From: Opitutaceae bacterium BACL24 MAG-120322-bin51
GTDB lineage: Bacteria; Verrucomicrobiota; Verrucomicrobiia; Opitutales; Coraliomargaritaceae
Assembly (NCBI GenBank): GCA_905182465.1
Contig: CAJJBI010000005.1
Location: forward strand, 62,001 to 126,000
DNA: 64,000 nt
Direction: 5' to 3'
The first letter of the stretch is position 1. Each line of letters starts with the position of its first letter. Both the position numbers and the translations under genes were made by a program. This document shows positions 8,132 through 17,158 of this stretch, piece after piece. Below the pieces are notes generated by a model, which saw nothing but the letters and a program-made list of their open reading frames with translations, was not told the origin of the DNA and made no database searches.

Positions 8132-10585
8132 ATGGCTTTTTTCACTAAAAAATACAACAAGAAGCGTAAATCCAAAGACGGCTCCAATGGCGTGCGCAAG
8201 GATGTCGGCCGCGGAAAAGAGTCGGCCACCTCGCACTTTTTCGAGACTAGCCGGTTAATTGAGGTCAGCCTCTTTCTACTTTTTTCGGCCCTCGTCATCA
8301 CTATCTGCTACCTCGGACAAAAACCGAAGGGGCCACGCATCATCCTCAACCAGGCGGCGCAGACACGAGTCGTTTCCGAGTTCCAATTTCAATACGAAAG
8401 CGAAGTGATGGCCGAGGCCAATGCGTCCGCAGCCCGCGCGCAAGTGCCACCGGTTTTCCAGCGCACCTTCGAGCCGTTTGAAAAATTTCGCCAATTTATC
8501 AACGAGCTCAACTCTAGTATCGCGAAAAACCAAATCGACTTTGAAGAAGAGGGCAACGAAGTCCTGCAAGCTGAACTCCTAAAAACTGCGACGACACTGA
8601 TTGAGTCGAACCAACTAGCAGTCGAGGCCGAGTCCATTTCTAAACTCACAAAGCAGACAAAACCCAAGGAACGGTCCACGCTTTTCAACGACGCACTCTC
8701 TGTGCTCAAAGAAATCTACGAGGACGGCATCTACTCGGACAAGAGCTCCGAGACTGTGGGACCACAGGTAATCGTCATTCAACTCGTCGATGAGGATGGC
8801 CGCTACAACCTGCCAGATGCTCGCTCTTTGGCCGATGCGCTCGTCGCGCTGCGCGTAAGGATCAACTCACTCTCAGGTAACTCTACCACGGCGCGCGTTC
8901 TCTTCGACATCTTTCGTGAAGGCCTTGAGCCCAACCTTCTCTACAGTGCGATCGGCACTAATCGTGCGATCCAGCGAGCCATCGACCAACTAGAACCTAG
9001 CGTAATCAATTTCAAACAAGGGGACACGTTGATCGAGCCAGGAACCATGATTAAGGAAACCGACATAGAGCGCCTCACAGCCTACCGTCAAGTCGAACTA
9101 GACCGCCGCGGCAACTCGCTCATCTTCAATCAACTCTTTATTGAGCGACTCATGCTGACCTCGATCCTCCTGATCGCCGTTTACATTTACGTAAAGCAAG
9201 GCCTGCGCGAGTTACATAAGCGCAATCGAGCCATCGCCATCACCGCTCTCAGTATCCTACTCAATTTATTAATTATCCGGATAATCATGGAGATCGGCGA
9301 AAGCGCGCTTATCAATAGCCGACCTTCGCTGAGCATGCTACCCTATGTGGCACCTTACGCGCTCGCACCGATTATCGTGGCCGTGCTAGTGGGAGGTGCC
9401 CCCGCCGTGCTCTCGGCGCTGATCATTGCAGTCGTCTTTGGCATCATTCAGAACAATTCAGTCGAGTTCATTCTCATAGCTTTTCTTTCGGGCGTCGTCG
9501 GTGCCTATGTATCGACTAACGTCCGCAAACGTTCAAAACTCGTTCGCGCGGGACTACTGGCTGGCGCGACAGCCGCTATCGCTGCTGCGGCCATCGGCTT
9601 CCTCAATGGCTTCTCCTTTGGCATTGTCGGTCAGCAGACACTTGTCGCCCTTGTCGTCGGTTTGCTCACAGGCATTCTGGCCGTCGGCTTGCTGCCCGTC
9701 TTCGAGCAGCTGTTTAAGATCACCACCGAAATTACTCTGCTCGAACTAACCGACTTCAACCATCCCCTCCTGCGCCGTATGCAGATGGAAGCCCCTGGCA
9801 CCTATCACCACAGTCTCATGGTGGCGAACCTCTCTGAAAATGCCGCTGCCGCTATCGGCGCGAGCCCCCTACTCTGTCGTGTATGCTGCCTCTTTCATGA
9901 TATCGGCAAATTAGTTAAACCCGTATATTTCGCCGAAAACCAGCGCGACGGCGTGAACCCGCACGATGAGAAGAACCCCTCGATGAGCGCCCTCGTGATC
10001 AAAGCGCACGTCAAAGAAGGGGTCGAAATGGCGCGCAAGGAAAAGTTGCCCCGCGTGATCATCGATGTCATTCGTCAGCACCACGGCACCACCCTGATTA
10101 AATATTTTTACTACCAAGCCAAAGAACGCGCTAAGGAAAAACAAGAAGACACCCACCAGCCCTTCTCCGAAAAGGCGAACGCTAGGATCAAAAAGAAGGC
10201 AAAAGAGGCAATTGTGGTCGATGAGAGCACCTACCGCTACGACGGCCCAAAACCCGCGTTTAAAGAGAGTGCCATCATCTTCTTCGCTGACAGCGTCGAG
10301 GCGGCCAGCCGTACTCTGAAAAAAGTCACTCAGCCCAACGTAGAAGAGTTGATCGACCGCATCTTCAAAGACCGGATCGAAGACGGCCAGCTCGACAACT
10401 GCCCACTCACCTTTCAAGAACTCGACCAGATACGTAAGAGCTTCATCTACACTGTTCTCAACATGCTACACGCCCGTGTAGAATACCCAAAGAGCGATGC
10501 CGAAAAGGCAAGCGACCTCGAAAAGGGAAACACCGACAAAACGCCCGATGCCAACGCTAAGCCTGGAGATCAACAACCAATCTAG
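8132..10585 (+). CDS. pgpH: 7TM-HD family cyclic-di-AMP phosphodiesterase (PgpH/YqfF type)
   Basis: Integral membrane protein of 817 residues. Order of parts: a short cytoplasmic Lys-rich N-terminus, one membrane segment near residues 45-62, a large extracytoplasmic 7TMR-HDED domain (about 70-330), seven membrane segments (about 340-535) and a cytoplasmic HD domain with HDIGK at about 589-593, preceded by the APGTYHHSLMVANL His-containing helix. The family hydrolyses c-di-AMP in Firmicutes; by inference this enzyme does the same here, although c-di-AMP signalling in this lineage is not shown by the window. An acidic/Lys-rich low-complexity tail ends the protein and overlaps the start of ybeY by 38 bases, implying coupled translation. 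Confidence 0.92.
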   Translation: MAFFTKKYNKKRKSKDGSNGVRKDVGRGKESATSHFFETSRLIEVSLFLLFSALVITICYLGQKPKGPRIILNQAAQTRVVSEFQFQYESEVMAEANASAARAQVPPVFQRTFEPFEKFRQFINELNSSIAKNQIDFEEEGNEVLQAELLKTATTLIESNQLAVEAESISKLTKQTKPKERSTLFNDALSVLKEIYEDGIYSDKSSETVGPQVIVIQLVDEDGRYNLPDARSLADALVALRVRINSLSGNSTTARVLFDIFREGLEPNLLYSAIGTNRAIQRAIDQLEPSVINFKQGDTLIEPGTMIKETDIERLTAYRQVELDRRGNSLIFNQLFIERLMLTSILLIAVYIYVKQGLRELHKRNRAIAITALSILLNLLIIRIIMEIGESALINSRPSLSMLPYVAPYALAPIIVAVLVGGAPAVLSALIIAVVFGIIQNNSVEFILIAFLSGVVGAYVSTNVRKRSKLVRAGLLAGATAAIAAAAIGFLNGFSFGIVGQQTLVALVVGLLTGILAVGLLPVFEQLFKITTEITLLELTDFNHPLLRRMQMEAPGTYHHSLMVANLSENAAAAIGASPLLCRVCCLFHDIGKLVKPVYFAENQRDGVNPHDEKNPSMSALVIKAHVKEGVEMARKEKLPRVIIDVIRQHHGTTLIKYFYYQAKERAKEKQEDTHQPFSEKANARIKKKAKEAIVVDESTYRYDGPKPAFKESAIIFFADSVEAASRTLKKVTQPNVEELIDRIFKDRIEDGQLDNCPLTFQELDQIRKSFIYTVLNMLHARVEYPKSDAEKASDLEKGNTDKTPDANAKPGDQQPI

Positions 10586-11018
10586 CGCCCTCGTCGACCC
10601 TAAGGACGCCGCCATCGCTCTTTTTGAGGCGATCCACGCATCGGGTAGATTCCCAATCAGCGAAGGCGAGCTAAGCATCGCCTTCGTCAACGATGCCGAT
10701 ATCGCACAAGTGCACGCCGACTTCATGGAAGATCCAAGCCCCACTGATGTAATCACCTTCCCTGCTCAGCCCGAGATGGAATCGGCCGGGGAGATCATCG
10801 TCTCCGTCGACCACGCTCGCAGCCGAGCCACAGAATTAGGCGAGCCTTTCAGTCGCGAGCTCAGCCTCTACCTCGTCCACGGCTGGCTGCATCTAGCTGG
10901 CTACGACGACCGCAAAGAGTGCGACCGCGCCAAAATGCGCGAGGCCGAACAAAAAGCACTATTAATTCTAGACGAAGCAGATCGAACGATTGAGTTTAAG
11001 GTTAAGACCTGCGGGTAG
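10548..11018 (+). CDS. ybeY: Endoribonuclease YbeY (16S rRNA maturation)
   Basis: Metal-dependent endoribonuclease needed for 16S rRNA 3' end maturation and 70S quality control. The 156-residue protein starts at 10548, inside the end of pgpH. It has the family block SPTDVITFP (residues 64-72), GEIIVSVDHA, and the metal motif HGWLHLAGYDD with H111 and H115. The third canonical ligand, a histidine in most YbeY (GYDH), is aspartate here (D121). An Asp can still bind metal, so activity is plausible. It is the last gene of the phoH-pgpH-ybeY unit. Confidence 0.92.
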   Translation: MPTLSLEINNQSSALVDPKDAAIALFEAIHASGRFPISEGELSIAFVNDADIAQVHADFMEDPSPTDVITFPAQPEMESAGEIIVSVDHARSRATELGEPFSRELSLYLVHGWLHLAGYDDRKECDRAKMREAEQKALLILDEADRTIEFKVKTCG

Positions 11019-11093
11019 TGTTCGGTATCCCTATCGAGCCTTTACGCGAAGACTTTAGTTGACGCCCCTAATGCCCGGAAGCAATTTCACACC

Positions 11094-11687
11094 GTGCCTG
11101 ACAAACCTGAACCGAAAGTACCTGTCACCCCACCTGAGCAGTGGGTCGATAAGTATGGAGATTATCTCTACGGCTTCGCCATGTCGCGCTTGCGCAATCC
11201 CGACGCCGCCAACGACTGCGTACAAGACACCTTTCTAGCCGGCATCAAGGCGCTCGAGCGATTCGATGGCAGTCGCGATATCAAATTTTGGCTGCGCGGT
11301 ATTATGCGCAATAAGATTGTCGATCAGATTCGTAAATCCATCAAAGAAAACAAGGTCGATATAGAGGCGGAAGACGAAGCTCTCTTAGAGAGTTTTTGGT
11401 TCAGATATAGCGGCATCGCCACGACCAATCCAGACCCTTGGCAATTTAACCCCCGTAAATCGTATGATAACGGCGAGTTCTGGATCGTGTTCGAAAAATG
11501 TATCGCCCAAGTCAAAGATCCCGCCCGTGAAGCATTCGTCCTGCGCGTACTCGAAGATCAAACAACTGAAGAAGTTTGTAAGGCAATGGACATCACTCCG
11601 AATTATCTATGGGTGCTCTTACACCGCGCCCGGGAACAGCTTAAGTTACTACTCGAAGCTAGCTGGACCGGAGAAAACGTTAAATAA
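11094..11687 (+). CDS. ECF-type RNA polymerase sigma factor
   Basis: A 197-residue sigma-70 family factor of the extracytoplasmic-function class, starting at a GTG. Region 2 is DYLYGFAMSRLRNPDAA followed by CVQDTFLAGI and the FWLRGIMRNKIVDQIRK helix. Region 4 near the C-terminus has TTEEVCKAMDITPNYLWVLL and ends with HRAREQLK. Regions 1 and 3 are absent, as usual for the class. It is followed after 11 bases by a small HX3CX2C protein that is probably its zinc-binding anti-sigma factor. The linker between regions 2 and 4 is rather long (about 60 residues). Target genes are unknown. Confidence 0.9.
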   Translation: MPDKPEPKVPVTPPEQWVDKYGDYLYGFAMSRLRNPDAANDCVQDTFLAGIKALERFDGSRDIKFWLRGIMRNKIVDQIRKSIKENKVDIEAEDEALLESFWFRYSGIATTNPDPWQFNPRKSYDNGEFWIVFEKCIAQVKDPAREAFVLRVLEDQTTEEVCKAMDITPNYLWVLLHRAREQLKLLLEASWTGENVK

Positions 11688-11698
11688 TTCACTTACAT

Positions 11699-11926
11699 AT
11701 GTTTACCTGTAAACAAGTATCCAACGCACTGTCCAAAGAGGACTACGAAAAACTGCCCCCTTTGCGGCGCTTTTTTCTGCGTTTGCACGTAAAACTCTGC
11801 GTTTTCTGCGGCAAATACAACCGCCAAGTCATGGACTCGCAGGACATGTGCCGCTGCTACAAAGAGCACGAAATCACCAGCGAAGAAACTTTCGCTCAAT
11901 ACCGTCCCCAGATGGAATCCGCTTGA
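11699..11926 (+). CDS. Small zinc-binding anti-sigma factor-like protein
   Basis: A 75-residue soluble protein with the zinc anti-sigma (ZAS) signature HX3CX2C at H30, C34 and C37 (LHVKLCVFC), preceded by RRFFLR as in ChrR/RsrA-type and smaller ZAS proteins. An upstream Cys at position 4 (TCKQVS) is typical for the fourth ligand region. It directly follows the ECF sigma gene, so by genome context it is expected to hold that sigma factor inactive, possibly in a redox- or zinc-dependent way. It has no membrane segment, so sensing would be cytoplasmic. The stop codon overlaps a TTG that opens a 15-codon frame of doubtful meaning. Confidence 0.75.
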   Translation: MFTCKQVSNALSKEDYEKLPPLRRFFLRLHVKLCVFCGKYNRQVMDSQDMCRCYKEHEITSEETFAQYRPQMESA

Positions 11927-12001
11927 AAAAAGACCAGCTCAAAGAGTTACTTGCTTCGCAGTCGAAGTGAGCGAAAATTCTCACAGGCGTATAAATAAAA
12001 T

Positions 12002-12874
12002 CTACAACTGTGGGACGGCCTCGAGTAACTTGACGGTGTAGGGGTGTTGCGGATTGCTGTAGATCTCTGCCGCGCTAGCCTGCTCCACGATTTTGCCTTC
12101 TGTCATGACGAGCACCTGGTCGCTGATGTGCTCGACCACGGCGAGGTCGTGTGCAATGAATAGGTAGGTCAATCCGAGCTCGTCTTGTAGGTCTTGCAGA
12201 AGATTGATGATCTGCGCTTGTACGGAAACGTCGAGCGCGCTGACGGGCTCGTCGCAAACGATAAAGTCGGGCTCGACCGCGAGGGCCCGGGCGATGCCAA
12301 TGCGCTGGCGCTGGCCTCCGCTGAACTGGTGCGGGTAGCGCTGCATGAATTCGGCTGAGAGGCCCACCTTTTCGAGTAGGTCAGCCACGCGAGCTTGCTT
12401 TTGAGACTTTGACCACTCTTTGAAATGAATCTCGAGAGGCTCAGCGATGATGCTGTAGATCGTCATCCTGGGGTTAAGCGACCCAAAGGGGTCTTGGAAG
12501 ATAACCTGGATTTTCTTGCGATAGGCAAAGAAATCACGGCGAGACAGTGTGGCCAGATCGCGCTCCTCGTAGTGGACGGAGCCTGCGGTGATGGGCACAA
12601 GACGTGCGATAGCGCGTCCGGTAGTGGTCTTACCGCTGCCGCTTTCACCGACGAGGCCGGCAGTCTTGCCGCGGGGTACGTCAAAACTGATGCCATCCAC
12701 AGCTTTCACCACGTCGACGGTGCGCTGGAGGACACCTCCTTTGACGGGGAAGTGAACTTTGAGATCGCGAACAGAAAGCAAGGGTTCGACTGCGGAGAGT
12801 ATCGGACATATTTTAGTTGTTATAGTAGAAAGGGAGCTACTCGCGCAATACTGGAGCGGAAAAGTATCAGGCAC
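12002..12874 (-). CDS. Oligopeptide/dipeptide-type ABC transporter ATP-binding protein (OppF/DppF-like)
   Basis: Cytoplasmic nucleotide-binding subunit of a peptide/nickel-type importer. It shows Walker [11 protein letters not shown]-loop [14 protein letters not shown], signature [15 protein letters not shown], Walker [13 protein letters not shown], the H-loop IAHDL and the OppF C-terminal [12 protein letters not shown] that precedes the solute-binding extension. Family similarity begins at [13 protein letters not shown], so the first about 27 residues may not be translated; the true start is uncertain. No permease, binding protein or OppD partner is adjacent, so it is an orphan here and must work with subunits encoded elsewhere or be a leftover of a lost operon. 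Confidence 0.85.
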   Translation of the reverse strand: MPDTFPLQYCASSSLSTITTKICPILSAVEPLLSVRDLKVHFPVKGGVLQRTVDVVKAVDGISFDVPRGKTAGLVGESGSGKTTTGRAIARLVPITAGSVHYEERDLATLSRRDFFAYRKKIQVIFQDPFGSLNPRMTIYSIIAEPLEIHFKEWSKSQKQARVADLLEKVGLSAEFMQRYPHQFSGGQRQRIGIARALAVEPDFIVCDEPVSALDVSVQAQIINLLQDLQDELGLTYLFIAHDLAVVEHISDQVLVMTEGKIVEQASAAEIYSNPQHPYTVKLLEAVPQL

Positions 12875-12949
12875 AGCAAAGCTGGACTTTTAGTAGCTTA
12901 AGCGCTTAGTTAGTCATTCGCATATTAAATATACGCTAGTAGCGCGCAT

Positions 12950-13084
12950 ATGAAAAAGAATATCTCAAAAATTGTCCTCGTTCTCGCGTTTACTGCGAGC
13001 CTAGTCTGCACCTCTGGTTGTGGTTCGACTCGCACCGAAAACGGAGTGAGTATAGAGCAAGACAGTCGTATGCCTTGGTTTTAG
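12950..13084 (+). CDS. 44-residue putative lipoprotein
   Basis: A short frame starting MKKNISKIVLVLAF, with a positively charged N-terminus, a hydrophobic core and a lipobox-like TSGC ending at C24, followed by about 20 polar residues ending RMPWF. The layout (K-rich start, hydrophobic stretch, Cys after small residues, Gly-Ser after it) is that of a very small lipoprotein of the entericidin size class, though no sequence relationship is claimed. The -3 lipobox position is Thr rather than Leu, a weakness. It is divergent from the ABC ATPase and convergent with murJ, so it would need its own promoter. Confidence 0.55.
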   Translation: MKKNISKIVLVLAFTASLVCTSGCGSTRTENGVSIEQDSRMPWF

Positions 13085-13165
13085 GAAAAAGTCTCACCCT
13101 CCCTGCGGTCATGCTAGATCAGCATTCCGTCGGTAGCCAGCTAAAATCGGGAATCCAACCCACTG

Positions 13166-14715
13166 CTAGCGCTTCTTCAAGTAGCTAAGAAACATTGCCT
13201 TGAGCGTAGCTAACTCCTCAAAGCGAAGAAGGTAGAGAAGAATAAAATAGACCGTAGCACCCCCCGGCACACAGACGGCGACGGTGAGTGCGGCACTGAG
13301 CTTTTCGTTTAAGTCGAAACCAGCCAAACACGACCATGCGAGGGCACAAAATAGCCCCATGCTGGCACCCGCAAGGAGCACTTTAGACAAAGCTGGACGC
13401 AAGGCGCGGCAACTAATGCCAGGACGCCTCGCCGAGAGAGCTCTCCAAAGTAGCCAGCTCTGAGCGAGCGCGGCCAGCACGTTGGCCGCGGCCAGCCCAG
13501 CGGCACCCCAGAATTGCATGAGGAGTAGCCCCAAAAACAAATTAATCAACAGACAGTAACCCGCAACTCTAACCGGTGTGCGCATGTCCTTACTAGCGTG
13601 GAGCCCACGGGTGGCAAAAGTAGCCGCCGAGTAGAGCGGCAAACCAATCCCGTAGATTGCGAGGAGTGGCACGGTAGCCAGCACATCGGCCTGTTCAAAA
13701 GCCCCCCAGAGAAAGAGCAGCTCGATAATCGGCTCCCCCAAAACAAACAACCCGATGCCCGCAGGGACAGAAATACCGACCACGAGGCGCAATCCTTGAA
13801 GAAAGGCCGCCGAAAAGGCCGTCTCATCATGATTTGAGAGCGCCTTAGCTAAGAGCGGAAAGAATACAGTCGCCACCGCGATAGTGAATACGCCGAGAGG
13901 AAGCTCCATTAATCGACTTGCCAGGTAAAGCACGGACACTGCTGATTCGTCAAGCGAGTAGGCCAAAAGCCGCGAGATGAGGATATTAACCTGCAAAATT
14001 GCCGCCCCCATTAGTCCCGGTAAAAAGAGTTGCCAGAGTTCGGTCAGCGCCGCCCCACCCTGTAGCTCCAGTCGCGGGCGCCATCCTTGACGCATGAGAT
14101 CGATCGCTGGGAAGAGTAGCTGCAGGAGTCCACCCAAAAGCACGCCGCCGCACAACCAGTAGACAACCCGCGCCACATCGGCATCCAGCCATAGGCCTGC
14201 GGCGAGCGCCCCGATCATAGAAAGGTTAAGCAAGATGGGCGTCGATGCCGCCACAGCAAAACGGCCAACCAGGTTCAGACCCGCCGAGATAATCGCAGCT
14301 AGGCAGATAAATAGCATGTAGGGCAGCAGCCAGACGGCCAGCCCGCGCCCGTCGCCCAGCGCTCAGGTAAAAAGTTACCACCAGCCGCCCAAGCCAGCAA
14401 AAGCATGCCCAAGCTTACGATTACAATCAGCGCCAACAATAATCGTGCAAGTACTTGATTGAAAAAGCGGAAGGCACCACTTCGCCCCTCCCGCTCCAGC
14501 ACATCGGAAAAAATAGGGACAATAGCCGAACTAAGCGCCCCTTCCCCTAGGAGTCGGCGAAAAAGATTGGGTAGGGTAAAGGCCAAAATGAAGGCGGAAT
14601 TCCACAGGCTTGCGCCGAGCACCGCAAAAATCAGAATATCTCGCAAAAGCCCTAATAAACGGGAGCCCACAGTCGAAAGACTGACCACGGCAATGTTTTT
14701 GAGATTTTGGAGCAT
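13166..14715 (-). CDS. murJ: Lipid II flippase MurJ, interrupted by a one-base frameshift
   Basis: MurJ/MviN flips lipid II across the inner membrane for peptidoglycan synthesis. Two overlapping frames together give the whole family: the N-terminal part (from ATG 14715) has the NIAVVSLSTVGSRLLGLLRD block and NLFRRLLGEGALSSA, and the C-terminal part resumes at LLPYMLFICLAAII and carries the remaining transmembrane helices to the end. The first frame stops at 14299 while the second is open well before 14317. Adding one base to the CCC at 14342-14344 joins them as one continuous reading into LAVWLLPY and gives about 516 residues, the normal length. The total span is one base short of a multiple of three. 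Probably intact in the organism. Confidence 0.88.
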
Positions 14716-14865
14716 CTGTTTGCAGGGGCAGGTAAATTCGTTACCTTAGTTAAGACTAAAAACTACGGCATAAAAAGCTTTGGCAATTGTATATTTATTA
14801 CTCTTAGTTCTTGGTCTTTTGCTTACTTTCAACAGGAAGACCACTTTAAACTTATTATTTGATCA

Positions 14866-15937
14866 ATGTCACTCATTTCAAAACTCACCGTCCGCCTTAA
14901 GCGCCATCCAAAACGCGTCGTCTTCCCTGAAGGCAGTGACCCTCGCATCTTGCAAGCAGCACGCAAATTTGCATCCAATTCACTAGGCATTCCGATCCTG
15001 TTAGGCGACCGCTGCAAAAATTAAGGCCAATGCCGAAAAGCTCGACATCAACCTCGAGCACATCCGAATTATCGAGCCGCGCCGTAGTGATGAGTGGGAA
15101 GGCTTCGTCAAAAAATTTCAAGGCCTGCGCCGTTTCAAAAACCTCAAAGACAAAGACGTCGAGCAATACCTTGAGGACACCAACTACTTCGCTACCATGA
15201 TGCTCGCAACTTCGCAGGCTGATGCGATCGTATCGGGTGCCACCAGTTCCGCCTCTAGTGCGCTGCGCCCGCTCCTGCAGATCGTCCCTCGCCTGCCCGA
15301 TGTTAACACCGTATCTTCGCTCAACATCTTTGATCTTGAAGACCTGGAGACGGGTAAAGACCGAGAGCTCTTTCTAGCTGACTGCGCCGTGATACCTAAT
15401 CCAACGAGCGAACAACTTGCTGACATCGCAGTGACCACTGCCGCGCTTCGCTACCACTTAACTAATACAAAGCCCTATGTGGCTTTGCTTAGCTACTCTA
15501 GTAAAAGCGTGACGAGTAAGGACCCAACCGTGGCCAAGATGAAAGCAGCCACTAAAATGGCGCGCAACAAAGCTCGTGAACTCGGCATCCCTATGGAGAT
15601 CGACGGGGAGCTTCAAGTCGACGCCGCCCTTGACCCTATTACTGCGAAAGCCAAGAAGATCGACGGTCCCGTCGCCGGTCATGCTAACGTTCTCATCTTC
15701 CCTGATCTACACTCAGCCAACATCGCCTCTAAACTAGTCGACACCTTGACCCGTGCGCGCAACTATGGCCCTATCCTTACTGGTCTCGCCAAGCCCGCTG
15801 CAGAGATCAGTCGTGGTGCTTCCGCTACCGATATATTTAGTACTGCCGTGATGGTCGCCTCGCAAGCTATCGATCATAAGCTACTCTACCCGACCGACAA
15901 TAGCGACGATTTGAACGAAGACGTGACTCTCCTCTAG
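14866..15937 (+). CDS. pta: Phosphate acetyltransferase (catalytic domain form), one-base frameshift
   Basis: Interconverts acetyl-CoA and acetyl phosphate. The start is the ATG at 14866 (MSLISKLTVRLKRHPKRVVF, then PEGSDPRILQAA). The frame stops at 15022-15024 but resumes at once in the next frame, which runs to 15937 with the PTA hallmarks SQADAIVSGA, GELQVDAALDP, VLIFPDLHSANIA and GPILTGLAKP. Removing one A from the A5 run at 15016-15020 restores one frame of about 356 residues. This is the short form, lacking the P-loop/DRTGG N-terminal half found in E. coli Pta; that half is the next gene, 40 bases downstream. No acetate kinase gene is adjacent. Confidence 0.88.
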
Positions 15938-15977
15938 GATACCAGATCCGCAAGCTTACAAAACTCACTCTGAGTAC

Positions 15978-17153
15978 ATGCCACTAAAACAAAAAGACTT
16001 CACCGAGCCCGAGGATACGGAGATCTTAGCTGCGCCGCGTAACAAGACGACCAAACGTATCTTCATCGCCGCGACTCGGATGAATGACGGTAAGACCACC
16101 ACAAGTCTCGCCCTCTTTTCGGCAATACGTAGCATCACCGAGCGCGTTGGATTTATCAAACCAGTAGGCCAGCGCTTCGTCGAAGTCGAAGGCCGCCAGA
16201 TCGATGAAGACTCCATCTTGCTCAACCAAATTTTCAATGTGAAGACCCCGATTCACGCGATGAGCCCCATCGCCGTGCATGCAACCTTTTCCAGGGAGTA
16301 TCTAGATAACCCCTCCGCAAGTCACACCGATCTGATCGATAAAATGTGCCGCGCCTTCGACCGTGCAGCCTTTGAGCGTGACTACATAATCATTGAAGGC
16401 AGCGGTCACGCGGGTGTGGGATCAGTCTTCAATCTCTCCAACGCGGAAGTCGCCAAGCGCCTCAATGCAAAAGTTATCATCGTCGCACGTGGCGGCATCG
16501 GCCGACCAATTGATGAAATCGCGCTCAACAAGGCCGTCTTCGAAGCTGCCGGCGTGCAGATAATCGGTGCGATCATCAACAAAGTCGAACCCGACAAGCT
16601 AGAGATGGTCGACAAATATTGCCGTATTGCCCTTGAACGTATGAACATCCCGCTACTCGGTTGTATTCCCCACGAGTGCAAGCTGACACAACCTAATCTA
16701 GAGCAAGTAGTCGCCGAGACTAAGGGGCGCTGGATCAATGGCAAAACCTCCGGCAGTAAAAACCGGATCGACAAAGTCATTATCGGAGCGATGGCAGCCA
16801 AAGGCCTCTCAGAATACCTCGTCAAGGGCACACTCATTATAGCGCCAGGAGACCGAGAAGACATCATTCTATCGGCCATCGCAACCGAAGGGCTGGGTAG
16901 AGATGACCTCATTGCCGGTATCATCCTCACGCGTAATATTCTTCCCCAACAGGAGCTAATGAAAATGATCGAGAAAACCTCGATCCCCGTTATCATGTGC
17001 GAGGAGGACAGCTACAAAGTCGCCTCCAAAATCAACAACATGACAGTCAAGACACAGCCCAGCGATGAGGATAAAATACCGATCATCAAAGATCTCATTA
17101 CTAAAAACATAGATCTCGAAGTCATCCAGAACGCCTTCGACTCACAGGACTAA
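15978..17153 (+). CDS. BioD-like P-loop/DRTGG-domain protein (detached Pta regulatory half)
   Basis: A 391-residue cytoplasmic protein. Residues about 25-250 form a dethiobiotin-synthetase-like P-loop domain with an unusual A-x4-GKT motif (AATRMNDGKTTT), the DYIIIEGSGHAGVGS strand and IIGAIINKVEP. Residues about 270-385 match the DRTGG domain (KVIIGAMAAKGLSEYL, GTLIIAPGDREDII). The same two domains form the regulatory N-terminal half of long Pta enzymes. Lying directly after a short catalytic-only pta, it is inferred to form a complex with Pta and to regulate it by ligand binding. No enzymatic reaction of its own can be assigned. Confidence 0.8.
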   Translation: MPLKQKDFTEPEDTEILAAPRNKTTKRIFIAATRMNDGKTTTSLALFSAIRSITERVGFIKPVGQRFVEVEGRQIDEDSILLNQIFNVKTPIHAMSPIAVHATFSREYLDNPSASHTDLIDKMCRAFDRAAFERDYIIIEGSGHAGVGSVFNLSNAEVAKRLNAKVIIVARGGIGRPIDEIALNKAVFEAAGVQIIGAIINKVEPDKLEMVDKYCRIALERMNIPLLGCIPHECKLTQPNLEQVVAETKGRWINGKTSGSKNRIDKVIIGAMAAKGLSEYLVKGTLIIAPGDREDIILSAIATEGLGRDDLIAGIILTRNILPQQELMKMIEKTSIPVIMCEEDSYKVASKINNMTVKTQPSDEDKIPIIKDLITKNIDLEVIQNAFDSQD

Positions 17154-17158
17154 ACACA

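Noticed and set aside
11923-11970. 15-codon frame with a TTG start overlapping the stop of the zinc anti-sigma gene (KKDQLKELLASQSK)
   Set aside because: Too short and with a rare start codon; the overlap alone is not enough to claim a gene.
14780-14986. Hydrophobic 68-codon frame with a TTG start upstream of and overlapping pta
   Set aside because: Its second half is the shadow of the pta start in another frame and no Shine-Dalgarno or family match supports it.
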